From positions 14,108,817 through 14,172,816 of the forward strand of contig CM036755.1 of the NCBI GenBank assembly GCA_020796225.1: a stretch of DNA of 64,000 nt, in the 5' to 3' direction. Below the pieces are notes generated by a model. The model made no database searches. It was not told where the DNA came from and saw only the letters and a list, made by a program, of their open reading frames with translations. This stretch comes from Arion vulgaris. Its lineage: Eukaryota; Mollusca; Gastropoda; Stylommatophora; Arionidae. Both the position numbers and the translations under genes were made by a program. This document shows positions 26,620 to 35,899 of the stretch, one piece after another (position 1 is the stretch's first letter; each line of letters begins with the position of its first letter).

Positions 26620-27060
26620 GACAAACTGTATGGCGTGACTGCTAATCTGAGGCAGACGGCTGCCTTTATTAGAGAATCCGAAATCCCAATCTAGTGAGAA
26701 CGCAGAAGACAAACTGTATGGCGTGACTGATAATCTGAGGCAGACGGCTGCCTTTATTAGAGAATCCGAAATCTCAATCTAGTAAGAACGCAGAAGACAA
26801 ACTGTATGACGTGACTGATAATCTGAGGCAGACGGCTGCCTTTATTAGAGAATCCGAAATCCCAATCTGGTGAGAACGCAGAAGACAAACTGTATGGCGT
26901 CACTGAAAATCTAAGGCAGACGGCTTCCTTTATTAGAGAATCCAAATCCCAATCTAGTGAGAAAGCAGAAGACAAACTGTATGGGGTGACTGATAATCTG
27001 AGGCAGACGGCTGCCTTTATTAGAGAATCCGAAATCCCAATCTAGTGAGAAAGCAGAAGA
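26620..27060. repeat. 88-bp tandem repeat, five copies
   Basis: GACAAACTGTATGG starts at 26620, 26708, 26796, 26884 and 26971, a spacing of 88, 88, 88 and 87. Units contain CTGAGGCAGACGGCTGCC. The array directly continues the dispersed element to its left and ends in AGAAGAAGAAG near 27055. It probably arose by amplification of part of that element. Confidence 0.92.
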
Positions 27061-27155
27061 AGAAGTAATGTGTACATTATGTGGCACTTGTACTGACAAG
27101 AAAATAAAAGTTGAAATAAACAATCGTTTAAAAAATATGTCATGATCTCTTTTAG

Positions 27156-27159
<4 letters not shown>

Positions 27160-27211
<52 letters not shown>

Positions 27212-27362
27212 GTCTTTCTTTCTTGTTTTATTTAACTCTCTCTTTTTCTCTTCTACTCACTTTCTCTCTTTATTTCTTGTTTTATTTAACTCTTCCTCTT
27301 TTTCTCTCTTACTCTCTTTGTCTCTTTCTTTCTTATTTTATTTCTCTCTATCTCTTTCAAGA
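27160..27362. repeat. CT-rich simple repeat
   Basis: Runs of CTCTCT with TTTCTCT and TTATTT interruptions. The pyrimidine-rich strand is the plus strand. The apparent Ser/Leu/Phe ORF through it is low complexity only. Confidence 0.9.
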
Positions 27363-27387
27363 GCGATATTTGTTAGCGCATAATGTA

Positions 27388-27596
27388 CATAGAATACCCA
27401 CCACCTTCCCCTTACAGAGAATACCCACCACCTTCTCCTTACAGAGAATACCCACCACCTTCCCCGTGCATAGAATATCGACCACCTTCTCCTTACAGAG
27501 AATACCCACCACCTTCTCCTTACATAGAATACCCACCACCTTCCCCTTACAGAGAATACCCACCACCTTCCCCGTGCATAGAATATCGACCACACC
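27388..27596. repeat. 27-bp minisatellite, about eight copies
   Basis: The unit contains GAATACCCACCACCTTCCCC followed by TTACAGA; some units have CGTGCATA in place of CTTACAGA. The period is a multiple of three and would read YREYPPPSP on the plus strand. There is no extended non-repeat ORF around it, so coding status is unsupported. Confidence 0.92.
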
Positions 27597-27604
27597 ACTT
27601 ACTG

Positions 27605-27735
27605 TTCTAAGAACTGCTAAGCAATTCCGTTATTGACTTAATGCCCTGCGAAACTGCGAAGCAATTCCGTTTTGACTTAATGTCATGTCAAACTGCTAAG
27701 CAATTCCGTTATTGACTTAATGCCATGCCAAACTG
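27605..27735. repeat. ~44-bp tandem repeat, three copies
   Basis: AAGCAATTCCGTTATTGACT recurs three times with about 43-45 bp spacing. The middle copy lacks one base (CCGTTTTGAC). Confidence 0.85.
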
Positions 27736-27784
27736 ACAACTGTCCTATCTTCTCGTGTTGCAGTCGCCCTGAATTTGTATCCCT

Positions 27785-28115
27785 TACATCTAGTACAATT
27801 GTTAATGACTTGTATGTTATATATAGTGCAATTTCTATCAGTTACATCTAGTACAGTTGTATGTTATATATAGTGTAATTTCTATTCCTTACATCTAGTA
27901 CAGTTGTATGTTAAGTGTAGTGTAATTTCTATTCCTTACATCTAGTACTGTTGTATGTTAAGTGTAGTGTAATTTCTATTCCTTACATCTAGTACAGTTG
28001 TATGTTAAGTATAGTGTAATTTCTATTCCTTACATCTAGTACTGTTGTATGTTAAGTGTAGTGTAATTTCTATTCCTTACATCTAGTACAGTTGTATAAT
28101 TGTATAAGTATAGTG
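27785..28115. repeat. 47-bp tandem repeat, about seven copies
   Basis: TTACATCTAGTACAGTTGTA starts at 27842 and 27889 and again at 27936, 47 bp apart, and continues to about 28100. Units alternate TACAG/TACTG and TATATATAG/AAGTGTAG. Confidence 0.92.
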
Positions 28116-28527
28116 TAATTGTACATTTTAAATTGTTGTATATCCTTCTACACTCTTTCCTTCAAATCTCTTCTTTACAAATGTGGAAAAGAGAAAACAG
28201 AAGAAAATGACGGGATCAGCGTGTCCACACAAGACCAGATGTACTCTCTACCCCACACAAGTTTCACATATGTCTTTACCTTACATATGTGCCACAGATG
28301 TGTACTTGACCTCACATATGTGCTACATGTGCACTCTTCATTCTACATAAGTGTCATTGTCGGAATTACGTCAGCCATCCTGACCTGTACTGTATTAGTG
28401 TCGTAAGTATTCAAACAAAAACACCAAATATCAGTTCAAATTAATAATACACGAATCTAACAGTTGTATCGTCAACTTGTGAGAACATTGTGTCGAATGA
28501 ACTGAATCACAGGCTCGTTAGTTCGCT
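28116..28527. other. Unassigned sequence
   Basis: A 95-codon plus-strand ORF (28119-28406) has hydrophobic stretches near its end but no motif I know and no supporting signals. CACATATGTG-type words recur around 28265-28330. I do not call a gene. Confidence 0.4.
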
Positions 28528-28645
28528 TATGTTCTTACCTGCAATGTTTACAAACTCATGTTCTTACCTGCATTGTTTACAAACTCATGTTCTTACCTAC
28601 ATTGTTTACAAACTCATGTTCTTACCTGCATTGTTTACAAAATAT
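28528..28645. repeat. 29-bp tandem repeat, four copies
   Basis: ATGTTCTTACCTGCATTGTT recurs every 29 bp, ending at TTTACAAAATATT near 28645. Confidence 0.88.
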
Positions 28646-28681
28646 TATTCTAAAACATCAATGGAAAATATAACGTGCACA

Positions 28682-29012
28682 AAATAACTAATGCGCTAAT
28701 TTCAGTGAGGAATGAAATAACTAATGCACTAATTTCAGTGAGGAATGAAATAACTAATGCTCTAATTTCAGTGAGGAATGAAATAACTAATGCTCTAATT
28801 TCAGTGAGGAATGAAATAACTAATGCACTAATTTCAGTGAGGAATGAAATAACTAATGCACTAATTTCAGTGAGGAATGAAATAACTAATGCTCTAATTT
28901 CAGTGAGGAATGAAATAACTAATGCACTAATTTCAGTGAGGAATGAAATAACTAATGCACTAATTTCAGTGAGGAATGAAATAACTAATGCACTAATTTC
29001 AGTGAGGAATGT
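28682..29012. repeat. 33-bp tandem repeat, ten copies
   Basis: GAAATAACTAATGCACTAAT followed by TTCAGTGAGGAAT is repeated without an indel. The only variable site is CA/CT in GCACTAA versus GCTCTAA. The frame stays open for 120 codons because the period is divisible by three, but the ORF contains almost nothing else. Confidence 0.95.
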
Positions 29013-29334
29013 TAACTGGTGGTTTATTCAGTATTGACATTTTAAAAAAAAAATTCGTAATTTAAATCAGTGATTCCCAAATTTGGCGTTAGTCCTCCCT
29101 TTCTGACGATGAAACGCATTAAGTGTGCGATAAGATGAATATGACGGTCATAGGTCGATGACAGATAATAGAGGAATTTAGGATTGAATGATCTAATACT
29201 ATTTCTTAAAAATAATCATTTAAAAAATCTATTTAAATAAAAGATCTAATCTCTCTAAAGACATCTAAAGTATCTGTATTCACTTCATTGCCCCCATGTC
29301 TTCTCGTATGGCGTCGTCCCTGTCGGCAGAAAGC
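29013..29334. other. Unassigned AT-rich spacer
   Basis: Holds AAAAAAAATTC and TTTAAAAAATC tracts. CAGTGATTCCCAAATTTGG at about 29069 resembles the terminal inverted repeat of some hAT elements, but no matching opposite end was found. Confidence 0.4.
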
Positions 29335-29490
29335 TACACTACCTACCAAAAGCGTTGCAAAAAAACATGATCTCCAGCTGCAATCCTAGTGATCTCCGAA
29401 AAATGTTGCACATTTGACTTCGTCCTGATTCGAACTTGCAACCTTCAGAACGCCAGGCAAACGTCTTAATCACTTTTCCATAGATCACCC
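29335..29490 (-). mobile_element. tRNA-derived SINE, family S1, copy 1
   Basis: On the minus strand the copy has a tRNA-like head. The B-box-like GGTTGCAAGTTCGAATC lies at about 29427-29443, and an A-box-like TGGAAAAGTGATTAAG sits near 29466-29481. Downstream it shares GATCACTAGGATTG with the other two S1 copies (GACCCTAGGATTG at 30700 and GATCATTAGAATTG on the minus strand at 56650). The copy lies between the 33-bp and 15-bp arrays. Confidence 0.72.
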
Positions 29491-29499
29491 CAATAGAAG

Positions 29500-29890
29500 T
29501 CAGTGTTATATGAGTCAGTGTTATATGAGTCAGTGTTATATGAGTCAGTGTTATATGAGTCAGTGTTATATGAGTCAGTGTTATATGAGTCAGTGTTATA
29601 TGAGTCAGTGTTATATGAGTCAGTGTTATATGAGTCAGTGTTATATGAGTCAGTGTTATATGAGTCAGTGTGTCATGCCAGTGCTATATGAGTCAGTGTG
29701 TCACGCCAGTGTTATATGAGTCAGTGTGTCATGCCAGTGTTATATGAGTCAGTGTGTCACGCCAGTGTTATATGAGTCAGTGTGTCACGCCAGTGTTATA
29801 TGAGTCAGTGTGTCACGCCAGTGTTATATGAGTCAGTGTGTCACGCCAGTGTTGTATGAGTCAGTGTATCACGCCAGTGTTGTATGGGTT
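29500..29890. repeat. 15-bp array grading into a 28-bp composite array
   Basis: About eleven copies of CAGTGTTATATGAGT (15 bp) run to about 29665. Then CAGTGTGTCATGC or CAGTGTGTCACGC alternates with the 15-mer to give a 28-bp unit repeated about eight times. The composite unit evidently grew out of the simple one. Confidence 0.95.
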
Positions 29891-29915
29891 CGCACATCCG
29901 AAAGTTTACAGAAAG

Positions 29916-30028
29916 TCTAAAATTGGAGAGATCGAGTAACACACTTGTGACATTCTAAAATTGGAGAGATCGAGTAACACACTTGTGACATTCTAAAATT
30001 GGAGAGATCGAGTAACACATTAGTGGCC
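29916..30028. repeat. 38-bp tandem repeat, three copies
   Basis: TCTAAAATTGGAGAGATCGA starts at 29916, 29954 and 29992. Confidence 0.92.
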
Positions 30029-30064
30029 CGAGCTTATTAACTGAAGAACACATTATCCAGTTAT

Positions 30065-30530
30065 GTCGACTCTACATGTAAGGAAGGTAGTAGAAAATAT
30101 GGTCTACCGAGCGAGACATTACTATTTCTAAACATGTGAAGCTACTCAAAATAAAATGGCAGGAAACAATTCCAGACACCGCAGTCCACATAAAAATCAA
30201 GATTCTAACCTTCAATAGAAGACACGAGTGACATGGGCCGGTCACATTGTTTGGATACCTGATAGACGCATTTTAAAACAGCTAATGTATGGTAAGCTTG
30301 ATGGGTGCAGACGATAGGTTGAGGACAGAAAAAACGCTTTAAAGACACTCTTAAAGTGTCTCGAAAATGCATCGATATAGACACCAGGTGCTGGCAATGC
30401 CTTGACATATATGGCGCTGTAAAAACACAGAGGAACTTGCATAGCTGAGAATCGTTGTATTTTTGAATCGCAGAGAAAACTATCTGCGCGAAAAGACAGA
30501 ACACGTAACGCCCACATGTGGAACATTGAT
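30065..30530 (+). pseudogene. LINE C-terminal fragment, family C
   Basis: Plus-strand frames give HVKLLKIKWQETIPDTAV near 30135-30185. These are followed by WAGHIVWIPDRRILKQLMYG near 30234-30295 and a KNALKTLLKCLENASI segment near 30330-30375. This order (KWQ-x-x-I-P-D, W-AGH-V-R-M, K-QLLYGEL, K-R-K-D-LK) is the post-RT region of a widespread invertebrate LINE group. Stops after several blocks and missing residues show decay. The opposite-strand ORFs of 99 and 94 codons here are shadows. Confidence 0.8.
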
Positions 30531-30595
30531 CATATATCTGTGGTAAGGGGTTGCGTTTCAGGATTGGACTCTAAAGTTACCTTCGCACACATCAG

Positions 30596-30760
30596 GGGTC
30601 TCTGTGGCTAAGTGGTTAAGCCATTTGCCTTGTGAGTCGAAGGTCGTGGTTTCGAGTCCGGACCGCGCCGTTCTGTTCACGAGTGCAGTTTTTTCATAGA
30701 CCCTAGGATTGTTGCTAGAACTACGGAGTTCGTCCTTTGTGCAATATTCTCAGCAGGTGG
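30596..30760 (+). mobile_element. tRNA-derived SINE, family S1, copy 2
   Basis: The best-preserved copy. The A box TGGCTAAGTGG is at 30605-30615 and the B box GGTTTCGAGTCC at 30648-30659, 32 bp apart, inside a tRNA-like head starting GGGGTCTCTGTGGC. The body continues GGACCGCGCCGTTCTGTTCA, CGAGTGCAGTTTTTTCATAG and CCCTAGGATTGTTGC. The reverse complement of 56640-56705 reads GGACCACGCTGTTCTCTTCA, then CGAGTGCATTTTTTCC, so both belong to one family. Internal boxes imply RNA polymerase III promotion in the source copy. Confidence 0.85.
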
Positions 30761-30967
30761 CGTGCCATTTCTGCGGAGAGGGACCGAGCAGTATGGGGTA
30801 AAATCCGGTGCAATGAAGTCAATCCTTCGGCCTTTAAACCCTTTTTTTAAACATCAGAGAGGTGCAACAATACACAACTGCGATAATTGTCATGATTGTG
30901 CTTGCTATGGACGGCTACTAATACTTGATGGATGCCCTGGAGCAAATCATACAGTTCGTTGAAACTA
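30761..30967. other. Unassigned sequence right of the SINE
   Basis: A 66-codon ORF (30762-30962) has no recognised motif. CAACTGCGATAATTGTCATG and the following segment could be a further SINE or LINE part, but I cannot show it. Confidence 0.4.
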
Positions 30968-31238
30968 TTGGTGCTATGATCTATTGGTGCTATGATCTAT
31001 TGGTGCTATGATCTATTGGTGCTATGATCTATTGGTGCTATGATCTATTGGTGCTATGATCTATTGGTGCTATGATCTATTGGTGCTATGATCTATTGGT
31101 GCTATGATCTATTGGTGCTATGATCTATTGGTGCTATGATCTATTGGTGCTATGATCTATTGGTGCTATGATCTATTGGTGTTATGATCTATTGGTGTTA
31201 TGATCTATTTGTGCTATGATCTATTTGTGCTATGATCT
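30968..31238. repeat. 16-bp tandem repeat, about 17 copies
   Basis: ATTGGTGCTATGATCT repeats in strict register. The last four units change to GTGTTATG and TTTGTGC. Confidence 0.96.
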
Positions 31239-31454
31239 GGTGACTGATAGAGGAAAGATGAAGAGCAATTTCATGAGCTTGTCCCTTCAATTTTAATGTC
31301 GATATATTTATTCGACACTTGACTCTGGCTGTTACAGTCCACAGGCTGTTATTTCATTTCTGGACTCGTGAATAAGAAAATGGTAACTTTAAGAACAGAA
31401 GATCTTCATATAGATGCAGCTATACAACATTCAACATATGTGGTTGAATCTCGC
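31239..31454. other. Unassigned spacer
   Basis: No coding or repeat structure was seen between the 16-bp and 39-bp arrays. Confidence 0.45.
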
Positions 31455-31648
31455 AGCTGGGTAAGTGTACATTACATAAAGTTATATAGAGATCACTGGG
31501 TAAGTGTACATTACATAAAGTTATATAGAGATCACTAGGTAAGTGTACATTACATAAAGTTATATTAAGATCACTGGGTAAGTGTACATTACATAAAGTT
31601 ATACAGAGATCACTGGATAAGTGTACATTACATAAAGTTATATAGATA
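31455..31648. repeat. 39-bp tandem repeat, five copies
   Basis: GTAAGTGTACATTACATAAA starts at 31461 and 31500 and onward, every 39 bp. One unit has TATTAAGATC and one has TACAGAGATC. Confidence 0.93.
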
Positions 31649-31754
31649 GCCCTGTGTTCATTGACACGAGTAGAAGTCAGACTTGCAGAAATCAAGTCAG
31701 ATATTAATTGTTTAAAATATAAATAACAATGGGGGAAGGGTGGGATATATAAAT

Positions 31755-31880
31755 TATTTGTTCTCTGTTTAATCACTATGTTCATATTTGTTCTCTGTTT
31801 AATCACTATGTTCATATTTGTTCTTTGTTTAATCACTATGTTCATATTTGTTCTTTGTTTAATCACTATGTTCATATTTG
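31755..31880. repeat. 30-bp tandem repeat, four copies
   Basis: ATTTGTTCTCTGTTTAATCA followed by CTATGTTCAT. The two left units have TTCTCTG and the two right units TTCTTTG. The minus-strand 151-codon ORF spanning this and the 39-bp array is repeat-derived. Confidence 0.93.
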
Positions 31881-31900
31881 GAAAACATGAAGATCTGTCT

Positions 31901-34740
31901 TGTCGTGAAACTGGTTAGTACATTAGCAATTAGTGTTTCTTGTCGTGAAACTGGTTAGTACATTAGCAATTAGTGTTTCTTGTCGTGAAACTGGTTAGTA
32001 CATTAGCAATTAGTGTTTCTTGTCGGGAAACTGGTTAGTACATTAGCAATTAGTGTTTCTTGTCGGGAAACTGGTTAGTACATTAGCAATTAGTGTTTCT
32101 TGTCGGGAAACTGGTTAGTACATTAGCAATTAGTGTTTCGTGTCGTGAAACTGGTTAGTACATTAGCAATTAGTGTTTCTTGTCGTGAAACTGGTTAGTA
32201 CATTAGCAATTAGTGTTTCTTGTCGGGAAACTGGTTAGTACATTAGCAATTAGTGTTTCTTGTCGTGAAACTGGTTAGTACATTAGCAATTAGTGTTTCT
32301 TGTCGTGAAACTGGTTAGTACATTAGCAATTAGTGTTTCATGTCGTGAAACTGGTTAGTACATTAGCAATTAGTGTTTCTTGTCGGGAAACTGGTTAGTA
32401 CATTAGCAATTAGTGTTTCGTGTCGTGAAACTGGTTAGTACATTAGCAATTAGTGTTTCTTGTCGGGAAACTGGTTAGTACATTAGCAATTAGTGTTTCT
32501 TGTCGTGAAACTGGTTAGTACATTAGCAATTAGTGTTTCTTGTCGTGAAACTGGTTAGTACATTAGCAATTAGTGTTTCTTGTCGGGAAACTGGTTAGTG
32601 CATTAGCAATTAGTGTTTCTTGTCGTGAAACTGGTTAGTACATTAGCAATTAGTGTTTCGTGTCGTGAAACTGGTTAGTACATTAGCAATTAGTGTTTCG
32701 TGTCGGGAAACTGGTTAGTACATTAGCAATTAGTGTTTCTTGTCGGGAAACTGGTTAGTACATTAGCAATTAGTGTTTCTTGTCGTGAAACTGGTTAGTA
32801 CATTAGCAATTAGTGTTTCTTGTCGGGAAACTGGTTAGTACATTAGCAATTAGTGTTTCTTGTCGGGAAACTGGTTAGTACATTAGCAATTAGTGTTTCT
32901 TGTCGTGAAACTGGTTAGTACATTAGCAATTAGTGTTTCATGTCGTGAAACTGGTTAGTACATTAGCAATTAGTGTTTCTTGTCGGGAAACTGGTTAGTA
33001 CATTAGCAATTAGTGTTTCGTGTCGTGAAACTGGTTAGTACATTAGCAATTAGTGTTTCTTGTCGGGAAACTGGTTAGTACATTAGCAATTAGTGTTTCT
33101 TGTCGTGAAACTGGTTAGTACATTAGCAATTAGTGTTTCTTGTCGTGAAACTGGTTAGTACATTAGCAATTAGTGTTTCTTGTCGGGAAACTGGTTAGTG
33201 CATTAGCAATTAGTGTTTCTTGTCGTGAAACTGGTTAGTACATTAGCAATTAGTGTTTCGTGTCGTGAAACTGGTTAGTACATTAGCAATTAGTGTTTCG
33301 TGTCGGGAAACTGGTTAGTACATTAGCAATTAGTGTTTCTTGTCGGGAAACTGGTTAGTACATTAGCAATTAGTGTTTCTTGTCGTGAAACTGGTTAGTA
33401 CATTAGCAATTAGTGTTTCTTGTCGGGAAACTGGTTAGTACATTAGCAATTAGTGTTTCTTGTCGGGAAACTGGTTAGTACATTAGCAATTAGTGTTTCT
33501 TGTCGTGAAACTGGTTAGTACATTAGCAATTAGTGTTTCTTGTCGTGAAACTGGTTAGTACATTAGCAATTAGTGTTTCATGTCGTGAAACTGGTTAGTA
33601 CATTAGCAATTAGTGTTTCTTGTCGGGAAACTGGTTAGTACATTAGCAATTAGTGTTTCGTGTCGTGAAACTGGTTAGTACATTAGCAATTAGTGTTTCT
33701 TGTCGTGAAACTGGTTAGTACATTAGCAATTAGTGTTTCTTGTCGTGAAACTGGTTAGTACATTAGCAATTAGTGTTTCTTGTCGGGAAACTGGTTAGTG
33801 CATTAGCAATTAGTGTTTCTTGTCGTGAAACTGGTTAGTACATTAGCAATTAGTGTTTCGTGTCGTGAAACTGGTTAGTACATTAGCAATTAGTGTTTCG
33901 TGTCGGGAAACTGGTTAGTACATTAGCAATTAGTGTTTCTTGTCGGGAAACTGGTTAGTACATTAGCAATTAGTGTTTCTTGTCGGGAAACTGGTTAGTA
34001 CATTAGCAATTAGTGTTTCTTGTCGTGAAACTGGTTAGTACATTAGCAATTAGTGTTTCTTGTCGGGAAACTGGTTAGTACATTAGCAATTAGTGTTTCT
34101 TGTCGTGAAACTGGTTAGTACATTAGCAATTAGTGTTTCTTGTCGGGAAACTGGTTAGTACATTAGCAATTAGTGTTTCTTGTCGGGAAACTGGTTAGTA
34201 CATTAGCAATTAGTGTTTCTTGTCGTGAAACTGGTTAGTACATTAGCAATTAGTGTTTCTTGTCGGGAAACTGGTTAGTACATTAGCAATTAGTGTTTCT
34301 TGTCGTGAAACTGGTTAGTACATTAGCAATTAGTGTTTCGTGTCGTGAAACTGGTTAGTACATTAGCAATTAGTGTTTCTTGTCGTGAAACTGGTTAGTA
34401 CATTAGCAATTAGTGTTTCTTGTCGGGAAACTGGTTAGTACATTAGCAATTAGTGTTTCTTGTCGTGAAACTGGTTAGTACATTAGCAATTAGTGTTTCT
34501 TGTCGGGAAACTGGTTAGTACATTAGCAATTAGTGTTTCTTGTCGTGAAACTGGTTAGTACATTAGCAATTAGTGTTTCTTGTCGGGAAACTGGTTAGTA
34601 CATTAGCAATTAGTGTTTCTTGTCGTGAAACTGGTTAGTGCATTAGCAATTAGTGTTTCTTGTCGGGAAACTGGTTAGTGCATTAGCAATTAGTGTTTCT
34701 TGTCGTGAAACTGGTTAGTGCATTAGCAATTAGTGTTTCT
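31901..34740. repeat. 40-bp satellite, 71 units, 600-bp higher-order period
   Basis: The unit contains GAAACTGGTTAGTACATTAG and CAATTAGTGTTT. All 2840 bp keep register, so there are 71 units with no insertion or deletion. Almost all variation sits at three sites: the base after GTTTC (T, G or A), the base after TGTCG (T or G), and TTAGTA versus TTAGTG. The TTAGTG variant recurs at 32595, 33195 and 33795, exactly 600 bp apart. The GTTTCA variant recurs at 32331, 32931 and 33571 (600, then 640). The higher-order unit is therefore 15 monomers, with one extra monomer gained in one copy. The last three units all carry TTAGTG. Confidence 0.98.
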
Positions 34741-35682
34741 TCAGGGGAAACATCGTACAAGAGATTGACACATGCATTCACGATATGACCAAGTAGCTAA
34801 CATCAAGGTAAGAACAACTTAATAAAAGAACAGCGGAAAAGAACCAATACGATTCTTTCATTTTTGGGAGGAAGAGAAATGCTTGAGCTAATATATGCTG
34901 ACGATACAATGTTAGGGTCAACATCTCAAAAAGAGATTGAGAAATTAAAAATGGAGGTGCAAGAAAGAAAAAAATATCAATATCTTAAACAATATTTCTG
35001 GGGCAAAACCAAAAATAATGACAACCGATAAAACAAGCATGACAGAAAATATCTTTATTAACGGAGAGAAAATCGAAAACGTGAACAGTTTTGAATATCT
35101 CAGTTTACTGCTAACACGAGATGGTAGAGGGATGAAGAAGGAAATTAAAAGAAGAACAATCATGGCTGTACAAATAAATTAAACATCTGAAAACGGTTTG
35201 GAATGGAACAAATAAGAAAATAAAGATCAGAATACTAAAAGCATGCATATTCTCTGTGACAACGTATGGATGTGAAGCATGGACATTTAACAAGACAGTG
35301 GAGAAACATATATTTTTAAATAAAAGTGCTATAGACGATTACGCTGTATACAAAGGACAGAAAAGACAACAAATAGATCTATCCAGGAAAAAAACCCACT
35401 CATAATCATAGAAAATTATCTGATGCTACAAATTAGAATGAGGAAATGAAAGTATTTTGGAAATATAAAGAGACACATGAAGAGTTGGAGAAGACCATCA
35501 TGAAAGAAGGCATCCCGGCAAAGAGAAGAAGAGGAAGACCACGAAGAAGATGGATTCATAATGTAACTGATGGTTTGAGCATGACGTCTGCAGACGAGGG
35601 ACATCTAACCTAGGAGAGAGAGAAATTCTGAAGGACTGTTATTGGGGCAAAGTTCTGCTCAGAACAAGCTATTTGATGATGA
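34741..35682 (+). pseudogene. LINE C-terminal fragment with intact YADD, family A
   Basis: Plus-strand translation near 34878-34920 reads LELIYADDTMLGSTSQKEIE, so this copy keeps the YADD catalytic box that is YADE in the 10-11.6 kb copy. Further on are NGEKIENVNSFEYLS and KKEIKRRTIMAVQ, then, after many stops, LEKTIMKEGIPAKRRRGRPR and a 3' end reading GAACAAGCTATTTGATGATG. That 3' end matches the family A tail at 10181-10200 on the other strand. The left end abuts the 40-bp satellite directly, and the right end lies about 200 bp before the large gene. Confidence 0.85.
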
Positions 35683-35884
35683 GTTACATAGTCGTTTTCC
35701 AATGTTTCTTCATTGTCATAATAAGGTTTCACAAATATTTCTTCATAATTCTCAATAAACCGAAATAGTTTCCATATTTCCTACATCATATCTTATGTTT
35801 TTTATTTCATTATATGTGATCATTGATAAATAATGTGAATATGTTTGAGAACAGAACAAATATAAATGATCAAATAATTATACT

Positions 35885-35899
35885 GATTGACTGTTTCAG
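35885..35899 (+). promoter_or_regulatory. Candidate 3' splice acceptor before the large gene
   Basis: ATTGACTGTTTCAG ends at 35899 and has the usual short pyrimidine tract plus CAG. The reading frame that runs through the first gene segment is open from here. The first in-frame ATG (about 35917) follows closely, so a start there is an alternative. Upstream exons are not visible in the window. Confidence 0.45.

Noticed and set aside
27142..27636. 164-codon ORF through the CT-rich and 27-bp repeats
   Set aside because: Joins two low-complexity repeats in one frame by chance. A 75-codon ORF in another frame covers the same DNA.
31901..34740. CRISPR-like regular repeats
   Set aside because: There are no unique spacers between repeats, and the context is eukaryotic. 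These are plain satellites.
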